From a virus, in the IMG/VR virus record IMGVR_UViG_3300033141_002883, positions 1 to 21,302 of that record: a stretch of 21,302 nucleotides of DNA. The stretch is one strand, 5' to 3'. Below the pieces are notes generated by a model. The model was not told where the DNA came from. It saw nothing but the letters and a program-made list of their open reading frames with translations, and searched no databases. The position numbers and the translations under genes were made by a program. Positions 6,651-12,116 of the stretch are shown piece after piece; position 1 is the stretch's first letter; each line of letters begins with the position of its first letter.

Positions 6651-6970
6651 AGTGGATGCTTTCGGGGCTTGTCGCCGCCCTTGTAGTGGCGGCCATAGCC
6701 GTCGTAATGCGCAGGTGGGGCTTTAATCGCTGGACGTATCTGGCATGCCTGTCGATTTACCCGCTTGCACTCTGGGGCTATGCTTACGGCTATGCGGCGG
6801 CGCCTTCGTTTCCGAGCGTCTGGTTCTATCACACGGCGATAAATGCGGCGGCCTGCGGGGTCTTGACGCTTCTGATTTTTCACGAGAAGGTGGAGTGGTT
6901 TCACATTGCCGGCATTGCAGTTGTGATTGCCGGCGTGGCGTTGCTTAATTGGAGGGCTATCAATGGCTGA
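6647..6970 (+). CDS. Four-helix membrane protein, SMR/DMT-like
   Basis: A 107-residue protein with four predicted membrane helices (about residues 3-20, 28-47, 58-78, 85-103). Length and the last helix (FHIAGIAVVIAGVALLNW), preceded by LIFHEKVEWF, resemble the small multidrug resistance proteins and EamA-type half-repeats of the drug/metabolite transporter superfamily, which have a Gx6GVxLIN-type end. The glutamate of helix 1 that is essential in EmrE is missing; helix 1 has no acidic residue. It may therefore be a transporter with another substrate, or a structural relative. ATGA overlap with the gene before, eight-base overlap with the gene after. Confidence 0.55.
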   Translation: MKWMLSGLVAALVVAAIAVVMRRWGFNRWTYLACLSIYPLALWGYAYGYAAAPSFPSVWFYHTAINAAACGVLTLLIFHEKVEWFHIAGIAVVIAGVALLNWRAING

Positions 6971-7712
6971 TACGAAGATAGAGTGGGCCGATGTCGTCTG
7001 GAATCCGGTAACCGGATGCAGCCCCGTAAGTGAGGGCTGCGAGCACTGCTACGCTCAGCGTATGGCAAAGCGTCTTGCTGGCAGATTCGGCTATCCGAAA
7101 GATGAGCCATTTCGGGTGACCTTCCACGAGGACAGGATTGAAGAGCCACTCTACTGGAAGAAGCCGCGCCGGATTTTCGTCTGCAGCATGGGAGACCTTT
7201 TCCACAGAGCGGTTCGCGTGAATGAGCAGTGCGAAGTATTTGACATTATGAGAACTGAGCAAAGACACGAGTTTTTAGTTCTGACAAAGAGAGCGCGGAA
7301 TATGGCATCTTTTATAGAATACTATAAATCGATTGGCAATTTCTGGCCTTATCCAAATGTGTGGCTCGGCGTTTCTGTTGAGAATCAAAAACGCGCAGAC
7401 GAGCGGATTCCTGAACTGCTCAAGATACCGGGGGCGCAGCGATTCGTTTCCATAGAACCGATGCTCGGGCCAGTGAGCATTAGCGGCTGCTTGGAGGAAA
7501 TCAATGACGCAGATGGATTTTCTCAGCGCGGTCTTGATTGGGTCATCGTCGGCGGCGAGACAGGGCCGAATGCGCGTCCGATGCATCCGGACTGGGCGAG
7601 GTCGATTAGAGACCAGTGCAGGGTAGCGGGCGTCCCGTTTTTCTTCAAGCACATGTCCGGTCGAGAGGAAGCTCCGGCCGATTTACGAATAAGGGAATTT
7701 CCATTTGCTTAA
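6963..7712 (+). CDS. Phage Gp37/Gp68 family protein (DUF5131)
   Basis: A 249-residue protein of the DUF5131 family, found in many phages and mobile elements. Signatures: the N-terminal KIEWADVVWNPVTGCSPVS, a cysteine cluster C19-x6-C26-x2-C29-Y reminiscent of the iron-sulfur site of radical SAM enzymes, FVCSMGDLFH, WLGVSVENQ, RFVSIEPMLG, and the end VIVGGETGPNARPMHPDW with FFFKH where most members have FFKQ. Radical SAM-type chemistry on nucleic acid has been proposed from the similarity to spore photoproduct lyase; the exact reaction is unknown. An in-frame ATG at 6927 lies inside the previous gene; 6963 gives the family's N-terminus. Confidence 0.85.
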   Translation: MADTKIEWADVVWNPVTGCSPVSEGCEHCYAQRMAKRLAGRFGYPKDEPFRVTFHEDRIEEPLYWKKPRRIFVCSMGDLFHRAVRVNEQCEVFDIMRTEQRHEFLVLTKRARNMASFIEYYKSIGNFWPYPNVWLGVSVENQKRADERIPELLKIPGAQRFVSIEPMLGPVSISGCLEEINDADGFSQRGLDWVIVGGETGPNARPMHPDWARSIRDQCRVAGVPFFFKHMSGREEAPADLRIREFPFA

Positions 7713-7736
7713 CTGGAGGCAGATAGGAGGGGCAAG

Positions 7737-8510
7737 ATGAAAGAAGACGATTATGTTCTGGTCTTGCGAAACTGCAGGACAGATATGACCAGCCGGGAGG
7801 GTTTCAAATATCCGCGCCGCGGGTGGGTAGAAACTAAAGATTGGAAGCCAACGTATAAATGTGGCAATGGCTTGCATGGGCTTCTATGGGGATGCGGAAC
7901 AACCTTGTATTTATATCCAGAGCCAGCCAAATGGCTCGTTATTAAGGTTAAGATGCAGGATTGTCTATTCGGAAAGGGTGATTTGGATGATAAGTGCAAA
8001 TTCAAGGGCGGCTATATAGTTTATTGCGGCGACAGAGGTGGAGCGATTCAATATCTTGATGAGCACGGGGCCGAAGATAAGCCGGTTATCTATGCCAACA
8101 GAGTCGCAGGAGATTACGGCACAGCAACCGCAGGAAATTACGGCACAGCGACCGCAGGAGATTTTGGCAAGGCAACCACAGGATACGAAGGCACGGCAAC
8201 TGCAGGAGATTTTGGCAAGGCAACCGCAGAAAATTGCAGCACAGCAACCGCAGGATGCTTTGGGAGAGCAACTGCAGGAGATTTCGGCACAGCAACTGCA
8301 GGAGATTTTGGCACAGCAACCACAGGATACAAAGGCAAGGCAACCGCAGGATGTAAAGGCCGAATTGTCATTGAATACTGGGACGCAGAAGCAGAGCGTT
8401 ATCGTTTGGCCGTGGGATACATCGGCGAGAACGGCCTGAAGCCGAATGTTAAATACAGGTTGGATGAAAAGCACGAGTTTATTGAGGCGGGGGAGAGCAA
8501 GGATGATTAA
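7737..8510 (+). CDS. Octapeptide-repeat protein (DUF7666-like N-terminus)
   Basis: A 257-residue protein in three parts. Residues 1-115 contain GFKYPRRGWVETKDW, KCGNGLHGLLW and WLVIKVKMQDC, resembling the phage domain (DUF7666-like) in which a G-x-H motif follows a conserved Cys. Residues 124-211 are eleven tandem octads of consensus A-G-[DN]-[FY]-G-[TK]-A-T. Such regular Gly/Ala octads would suit a solenoid or beta-roll. The C-terminal part (IVIEYWDAEAERYRLAVGYIGENGLKPN...) is a beta-rich cap also seen in relatives. Function unknown. RBS AGGAGGGG precedes the ATG. Frequent in phages with variable repeat number, so the length differs between relatives. Confidence 0.7.
   Translation: MKEDDYVLVLRNCRTDMTSREGFKYPRRGWVETKDWKPTYKCGNGLHGLLWGCGTTLYLYPEPAKWLVIKVKMQDCLFGKGDLDDKCKFKGGYIVYCGDRGGAIQYLDEHGAEDKPVIYANRVAGDYGTATAGNYGTATAGDFGKATTGYEGTATAGDFGKATAENCSTATAGCFGRATAGDFGTATAGDFGTATTGYKGKATAGCKGRIVIEYWDAEAERYRLAVGYIGENGLKPNVKYRLDEKHEFIEAGESKDD
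8106..8369 (+). repeat. Eleven 24-bp in-frame tandem repeats
   Basis: Eleven consecutive 24-base units encode octapeptides in one frame; ten fit the pattern GCAGGAGATTTYGGCAMRGC plus ACY, the eleventh decays into the C-terminal domain. Several units are almost identical (for example those starting at 8274 and 8298), while others such as that at 8226 (AENCSTAT) are diverged, a sign of repeated duplication and loss. The many open frames on other strands here are by-products of the repeat. Confidence 0.9.
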
Positions 8511-8543
8511 AGATTCCGGCAATCGGCGCTATAGGAGGGTGAG

Positions 8544-9614
8544 ATGACGGCCAAAAAAACAGTGCTAATTGGCATTTCCGGCAAGAAGCGAAGTGGAAAA
8601 AACACAAGCGCAACGGCCATTGTGCGACATGCCAAAAGACTTGGTCTTAGGGTAGGAGAATACAGCTTTGGCGATTACGTAAAAAAGGCAACTGAGCGGG
8701 CGTTCTCATTTTTGGGGCTGGATTTTTGGACGGAGGATGTGAGCAAAAAGGAAAAGATACGCCCGCTCTTGCAGGGCGTAGGGACTCACGCCGGGAGGCG
8801 GTTTAATAAAAATATCTGGGTCAATGTATTGGCCGACCGCATAGCATCCGACCGCCCTGACATTGCCGTTATTCCAGATGTGCGCTTCCCCAATGAGGTC
8901 GATTTTGTGCTTGGTGCCGATGGCTATATTATTAGATTACTGAGAAGCCCGCACCCGGAGGACGCCGACGAATCCGAGACTGCCCTCGATACTTGGGAGG
9001 CATCTTTGCGGTGGCCTGCTGCAAGCGAAAAAGATTTCGACCATACATTTGTCATAGACAACAGGAAGATGAGCATACCGGAACAACAGGCAGAAACAAT
9101 AAGAATCTTCGAGACGGTCTGTTGCCGAAGGAGCTTGATCCCGCCGTGGCGGGGCCGAGATATGGAGGTGGAAAAAATGACAAAAAGAAAAAAGGGCGGA
9201 GAGGTTAACAAGGAGCAATGTCGGCTCCTTGCAGATAGGATTGCCGAGCTTGAGAATCAGTATGCGGAGCCTGGGGATGGTTGTAAGTGCCAAGAATGCG
9301 GCAACATATATCGAGAAGATGTAATAGTTCCCGATGATTTATGGGATGAAATACGGCCCCAAAACAAAGGGCCGGGTGCGGGCTTACTCTGCGGCCAGTG
9401 TATTGCCAAAAAGATTAGCGCCGCATTTGCCGAGCTTCAGAAAGAGCTTGCCATTCTCAAGGCAAGCGAGGAGTGGTGTATCAAAAAACTCGATGCCCTG
9501 TCTGTGGATTTCCCCGCAGAGCGATATCTTGAAGCAACGGAAATAAGGGACGAACTCCGCACCCACGAGCAGGGGCGGAGGATTGTGGGGGAGGGAGCGA
9601 AGGAAGGTGAGTAA
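8544..9614 (+). CDS. Deoxynucleoside monophosphate kinase joined to a zinc-binding protein
   Basis: A single 356-codon frame. Residues 1-190 are a dNMP kinase: P-loop GKKRSGKNT (13-21), DYVKKATERAF, the LLQGVGTHAGR segment, and VIPDVRFPNE; it would phosphorylate dNMPs to supply phage DNA synthesis. After a natural end near residue 190, the chain passes through a GC-rich palindrome (SLIPPWRGRD) and enters a second unit with an own ATG at 9177 (codon 212) and GGAGG at the right distance. That unit (145 residues) has CKCQECG and LLCGQCIAKK as a zinc-binding pair and two helices (AELQKELAILKASEE). Either a fusion, or two products from one frame with internal initiation. Kinase call sure; second half unknown. 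Confidence 0.8.
   Translation: MTAKKTVLIGISGKKRSGKNTSATAIVRHAKRLGLRVGEYSFGDYVKKATERAFSFLGLDFWTEDVSKKEKIRPLLQGVGTHAGRRFNKNIWVNVLADRIASDRPDIAVIPDVRFPNEVDFVLGADGYIIRLLRSPHPEDADESETALDTWEASLRWPAASEKDFDHTFVIDNRKMSIPEQQAETIRIFETVCCRRSLIPPWRGRDMEVEKMTKRKKGGEVNKEQCRLLADRIAELENQYAEPGDGCKCQECGNIYREDVIVPDDLWDEIRPQNKGPGAGLLCGQCIAKKISAAFAELQKELAILKASEEWCIKKLDALSVDFPAERYLEATEIRDELRTHEQGRRIVGEGAKEGE
9140..9153. repeat. Short GC palindrome, core CCCGCC-GT-GGCGGG
   Basis: A perfect 6+6 inverted repeat with a two-base centre lies in frame between the kinase and the zinc-binding unit. Seventeen bases here (9140-9156) match the reverse complement of the palindrome at 10587-10604, so it belongs to a dispersed family; further members or relatives lie at 19485 and possibly 10869. 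Confidence 0.7.
9164..9179 (+). promoter_or_regulatory. Internal ribosome binding site and start within the fused frame
   Basis: GGAGG at 9164-9168 is followed eight bases later by ATG at 9177, in frame with the kinase ORF. The spacing is ideal, so the zinc-binding half can be made as a separate 145-residue protein. This arrangement suggests that the two genes were originally distinct and lost the stop codon between them. Confidence 0.5.
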
Positions 9615-9855
9615 TTTACTATGGTTTATTTGCGGAGTTTTTATTATTCCCCTCGTGGCGTTCCTGCTTAGCTTGTGGTCATTGTTCTACTGGTGGTGTA
9701 GGACTAAAAAGCGTATTTGGAGGGCCAGGAAGGAGTGGCATTATGAAAATCCATACTTCCGAGAGGCGTTCGAGATGGGTGTGAAATGGGCTGATGACGG
9801 AAAGCCAGCAGCAAAACCTGTTAATAGAATATTAAGATTTCCACCTTATAAGTAA
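9607..9855 (+). CDS. Small membrane protein
   Basis: An 82-residue protein with one strongly hydrophobic N-terminal segment (LLWFICGVFIIPLVAFLLSL, about residues 4-23, continuing WSLFYWW) followed by a basic stretch (RTKKRIWRARKEW) and a soluble tail (YFREAFEMGVKWADDGKP). The positive residues after the helix predict a cytoplasmic C-terminus. I chose GTG at 9607, overlapping the previous stop, with GGGAGCGAAGGAAG upstream; TTG at 9583 is an alternative. No family is recognised; the tail motif FEMGVKWAD recurs in small phage membrane proteins. Confidence 0.5.
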   Translation: MSNLLWFICGVFIIPLVAFLLSLWSLFYWWCRTKKRIWRARKEWHYENPYFREAFEMGVKWADDGKPAAKPVNRILRFPPYK

Positions 9856-9872
9856 GATTGCGGAGGAGAACA

Positions 9873-9983
9873 ATGGCACGGCGTAGCTCAAATAGACTCC
9901 AACTGCGAATGCAGGCAAGGTCGAAAGAGCGGTATCGGGAAAGCGGCCCGATTGCGCCGTGCCTTTTTATTGACACTCGTTGA
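9873..9983 (+). CDS. Very small basic ORF (36 codons)
   Basis: A 36-residue, Arg-rich peptide (MARRSSNRLQLRMQARSKER...) starting at ATG behind a strong GGAGGAG site. Its last codons run into the operator-like dyad at 9970. No family; the good ribosome binding site and fit in the gap are the only support. It might be a leader peptide or a small DNA/RNA-binding protein. Confidence 0.35.
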   Translation: MARRSSNRLQLRMQARSKERYRESGPIAPCLFIDTR

Positions 9984-9993
9984 GAAGTGTCAA
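9970..9993. promoter_or_regulatory. Operator-like dyad, first copy
   Basis: TTGACACT at 9970-9977 and AGTGTCAA at 9986-9993 form a perfect eight-base inverted repeat with an eight-base centre. It lies 24 bases before the ATG at 10017. A second copy at 11180-11203 shares 21 of 24 bases and partly also the sequence downstream. TTGACA also equals the bacterial -35 consensus, so the site could combine promoter and operator. Confidence 0.6.
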
Positions 9994-10016
9994 GGATTTG
10001 GCAAAGGAGAGTGAGA

Positions 10017-10616
10017 ATGAGGGAGCGTCCAATCATATTTTCAGCCCCGATGGTGCGGGCAATTCTTGACGGGCGAAAGACGCAAATGAGGCGAGTAATC
10101 AAGGGCTATCAAGGGTCGTGGCTGGGAATATCTGACCCGGCAATTGAGAAATGCCCTTATGGTGTCCCCGGCGACCGGCTCTGGGTGAGGCACGTCCATT
10201 GGAGGGGCGGCGGCCCCGCGAATGACCAAGTATGGGATGAGTTTACACGGACGAGCCGGTGGCAAGACGGCAGGGAAATCAAAGACCACGGCCTCGTGCT
10301 TGATGAGAATGGGAAGCACATCCTCCTGAAGAAAAAACCCCCAATCTTTATGCCCCGATGGGCCGCCCGGATTTTCCTTGAGCTTACAAGCGTGAGGATT
10401 GGAAAATTGTGGGATATTTCAGGGGAAGATGTAGTTGCCGAGGGATGTCCGAACTGTCTGGCTGCAAATCTCGGAATAACGGAACATTTTGAGCAATTTC
10501 AAATATTATGGGACTCCATTAATGCAAAGCGCGGCTATCCGTGGAAAGACAATCCGTGGGTATGGGTAATTGAGTTTCAGAAAGTGGCCCCGCCACGGCG
10601 GGGCGAAGACAGATAA
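10017..10616 (+). CDS. ASCH-like phage protein (often labelled morphogenetic protein)
   Basis: A 199-residue protein of a family found widely in phages: RPIIFSAPMVRAILDGRKTQ at the N-terminus, then CPYGVPGDRLWVRH, IFMPRWAARIFLELTSVRI, DISGEDVVAEG, FQILWDSIN and NPWVWVIEFQKV. The motif set fits an ASCH/PUA-like beta-barrel, which binds RNA or nucleotides in other settings; some databases call it morphogenetic without proof. Starting at 10017 behind AAAGGAGAG it gives the family's N-terminus; the frame opens further up at 9987. The C-terminus ends in APPRRGEDR, encoded by the palindrome at 10587, which looks like an added tail. Confidence 0.75.
   Translation: MRERPIIFSAPMVRAILDGRKTQMRRVIKGYQGSWLGISDPAIEKCPYGVPGDRLWVRHVHWRGGGPANDQVWDEFTRTSRWQDGREIKDHGLVLDENGKHILLKKKPPIFMPRWAARIFLELTSVRIGKLWDISGEDVVAEGCPNCLAANLGITEHFEQFQILWDSINAKRGYPWKDNPWVWVIEFQKVAPPRRGEDR
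10587..10604. repeat. Short GC palindrome, core GCCCCGCC-AC-GGCGGGGC
   Basis: Perfect 8+8 inverted repeat with a two-base centre, in frame at the very end of the ASCH-like gene, where it codes for PPRRGE. Its complement matches the element at 9140. A similar translated string (RPPRRGE) occurs in the next gene at about 10869-10889, where the DNA palindrome has decayed. Confidence 0.7.
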
Positions 10617-10627
10617 GGCGTGATGTC

Positions 10628-11044
10628 TTGAGGCCATACTACAAAGACGAGAGAATAGGCAAGTATATTGACAAGTATCTTGATTTTGTCGAGGGAAGAT
10701 TATGGGTTGACGGCTTCGGGAATATATGTCGAGAGCGAATATATGAACCTGCAAAATGGGGCGTCTGCTACGAATCTTATGGAGATGAATGCGGGCGCAT
10801 TGGTTATGACGACCCCAAAAAACTCAAGCCCTTCACGCCCCCTGTCGGGATGAAATTTCGAGTGATAAGACCCCCACGCCGCGGAGAAATTGTTTCGTAT
10901 GTTTCTGAGTATTTCAAAAGTTGCTATTCGTGGATATTCCGCTTTGCAAGCGGAGAGGAATATGTCTTGCCTTGCCGACACGTTGAACCTCTGCACTGGA
11001 GAGTTGAGGAAGTCGAGAGCGATATTGCAAAGCAGCAAATTTGA
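10628..11044 (+). CDS. Hypothetical protein, possible hybrid with a methyltransferase start
   Basis: A 138-residue frame from TTG at 10628. Its first residues (RPYYKDE) equal the opening of the methyltransferase at 12109 (KPYYEDE), also at DNA level, and right after its stop lies a methyltransferase C-terminal remnant. The middle (GKYIDKYLDFVEGRLWVDGFGN...) has no methyltransferase motif, and residues about 80-86 (RPPRRGE) recall the dispersed palindrome. It might be an independent gene, or foreign sequence that replaced the body of a methyltransferase. Ribosome binding site is poor (AAGG only). No function assigned. Confidence 0.4.
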   Translation: MRPYYKDERIGKYIDKYLDFVEGRLWVDGFGNICRERIYEPAKWGVCYESYGDECGRIGYDDPKKLKPFTPPVGMKFRVIRPPRRGEIVSYVSEYFKSCYSWIFRFASGEEYVLPCRHVEPLHWRVEEVESDIAKQQI

Positions 11045-11158
11045 GCCGGGCATTGTGCTTGACCCATTCATAGACCCTGCCGGTATATCGGGATTGACAT
11101 AAAGGCGGAATACCTTGAAATGGCGAAGAAGCGAATCAGGCAGAAGGTGATGTTTTGA
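11034..11158 (+). pseudogene. Decayed C-terminus of a DNA methyltransferase
   Basis: Two frames together rebuild a methyltransferase end. From 11034 the frame reads SKFEPGIVLDPF, and from 11081 another frame reads RYIGIDIKAEYLEMAKKR followed by IRQKVMF and TGA at 11156-11158. The intact paralogue at 12109 has LILDPFLGSGTTAVAA ... RYIGIEIEEKYCEIAANR ... LRQKVMF. Between DPF and RYIG the intact gene has 45 bases, this copy only 11, so the glycine-rich SAM-binding loop is lost and the frame is shifted. It cannot encode an active enzyme. Confidence 0.8.
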
Positions 11159-11174
11159 GGGCGGGTATGCGGGA

Positions 11175-11203
11175 TATAATTGACACTTGTCAAGAAGTGT
11201 CAA
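11175..11203 (+). promoter_or_regulatory. Operator-like dyad, second copy, overlapping a TATAAT box
   Basis: TATAAT at 11175-11180 is a perfect -10 box, though no good -35 lies at 16-18 bases. Overlapping its last base, TTGACACTT at 11180-11188 and AAGTGTCAA at 11195-11203 form a perfect nine-base inverted repeat; TTGACA-CT-TGTCAA (11180-11193) is a second, nested dyad. A repressor bound here would cover the start of transcription. It precedes the ATG at 11228 by 24 bases, the same distance as the first copy from its gene. Confidence 0.6.
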
Positions 11204-11227
11204 GATTTTGACAGGGAGAAACCAAAA

Positions 11228-11542
11228 ATGAAAAAGGGGTATTGGGTTTTTGATGAGAAAAACCGCGAATGGGTTAAAGTGGAGGGTAAAAAAGTAACCA
11301 TTCCCGGCTTTAAGGGATTTCACTTTTTTGCTCATAAATCAATCGAGCCTTGTGGCCGAATCGTCATATCCGAGGCAAGAACCGGGGCACAAGTAGGCAG
11401 CGGAGAAACGAAGGATGAGGCCATTGTTGATGCTTATCGGCGACTAACGCCAGGGGCAATTGAGGAGGTAAGGCAAGCCCTTCGGCGATGCATTGCCAGA
11501 AATGGGGTTTCGCCAAAGTATCAAAAGGATAAACGAGGATAA
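11228..11542 (+). CDS. Hypothetical protein
   Basis: A 104-residue protein (MKKGYWVFDEKNREWVKVEG...). The first half is beta-rich with aromatic residues (GFKGFHFFAHKS), the second contains GRIVISEARTGAQVGSGETK and DEAIVDAYRRL, a strand-turn-helix pattern seen in small phage proteins of unknown function. The ATG at 11228 has GGGAG upstream; an in-frame TTG at 11180 lies inside the dyad and is unlikely. It is the first gene after the operator-like element and so may be under its control. Confidence 0.6.
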   Translation: MKKGYWVFDEKNREWVKVEGKKVTIPGFKGFHFFAHKSIEPCGRIVISEARTGAQVGSGETKDEAIVDAYRRLTPGAIEEVRQALRRCIARNGVSPKYQKDKRG

Positions 11543-11559
11543 AAAATGGGGGTGTTTTT

Positions 11560-11781
11560 ATGGGGGGTCATAAGAAGAAGCGACGCTGTATGGTTTGCGG
11601 GGCGGAGTTCGTATCGCGCTTTCCGGGGCGTTGCGAAGAGTGCAAGCGCGCTGATTATATGGCAAATCACTGGGGGCGGTATTGCAAATACGAAATCAGC
11701 GGAGACGAATTGGAAAAGCGGCTCGCCATTGAATCAAGACATTGCGGCGAAGTGAAATCAATGATTTACGGGGTATTATGA
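11560..11781 (+). CDS. Small zinc-ribbon protein
   Basis: A 73-residue basic protein with RRCMVCGAEF and GRCEECKRAD (CxxC...CxxC, 14 residues between pairs), a zinc ribbon, followed by a helical part with further Cys/His (YCKYE, SRHCGE). The KKKRR run just before suggests nucleic acid binding. Ribosome binding site GGGGGTG lies seven bases ahead of ATG. The stop overlaps the next gene's ATG (ATGA). Function unknown; small zinc proteins cluster here ahead of the sigma-like gene. Confidence 0.6.
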   Translation: MGGHKKKRRCMVCGAEFVSRFPGRCEECKRADYMANHWGRYCKYEISGDELEKRLAIESRHCGEVKSMIYGVL

Positions 11782-11930
11782 AAACATGCAGGAATTGTGC
11801 GAAAAGGGATAGATGCGCAGAATTATGTGAGGATATGAAAAAGTTGCTTGGAGAGGACGAACCTCAGAGGGCACGGAATATCTACACGGGAAAGCTGCAC
11901 AAGGTAAAACAGTTGAGAGGAAGGGAATAG
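11778..11930 (+). CDS. Small cysteine-rich protein
   Basis: A 50-residue protein with MKTCRNCAKRDRCAELCEDM, four cysteines within 14 residues (C4, C7, C13, C17), then a charged helix and a basic tail (GKLHKVKQLRGRE). It resembles the small CxxCxxxxxC proteins that precede phage sigma-like HTH genes. The ATG at 11778 overlaps the previous stop; an earlier in-frame start at 11742 is less likely. Its TAG is followed at once by the GTG of the next gene, so both are probably co-translated. Confidence 0.6.
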   Translation: MKTCRNCAKRDRCAELCEDMKKLLGEDEPQRARNIYTGKLHKVKQLRGRE

Positions 11931-12116
11931 GTGGATTATTCAGAATGGAGGTATCTGGTAACGCTCACAGAGGAAGAAAGCGAGCTTTTATATCTCCTGA
12001 ACCATGGATTTACAAAGAACCGAATCGCCGACCTATGGGACGTAGATAAGTCGAAGATTTCAAGGATGTGGAAATCCATTCTAAAAAAGGTCAAAGAGGC
12101 CGAATGGGATGATTAA
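11931..12116 (+). CDS. Sigma-70 region 4-like HTH protein
   Basis: A 61-residue protein made almost wholly of a helix-turn-helix of sigma-region-4 type: TLTEEESELLYLLNHGFTKN followed by RIADLWDVDKSKISRMWKSI and LKKVKEAEW. It has no sigma region 2, so it cannot act as a full sigma factor. In phages, such proteins often control late genes, and its place just before the methyltransferase and the packaging genes fits that idea (inference). GTG start directly after the previous TAG, with AGAGGAAGGGA as binding site. Overlaps the methyltransferase by eight bases. Confidence 0.7.
   Translation: MDYSEWRYLVTLTEEESELLYLLNHGFTKNRIADLWDVDKSKISRMWKSILKKVKEAEWDD

Noticed and set aside
8106-8369. Possible CRISPR array
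   Set aside because: Units are contiguous 24-base repeats without spacers, lie in a coding frame, and no cas gene is present.
7965-8522. Open frames on the - strand and other + frames across the repeat region
   Set aside because: They consist of monotone Cys/Ser/Leu/Gln repeats that follow from the 24-bp repeat; only the + frame has a ribosome binding site and conserved non-repeat ends.
11546-11755. 69-codon + frame overlapping the zinc-ribbon gene
   Set aside because: It has no domain, and the other frame has CxxC pairs and proper overlaps.
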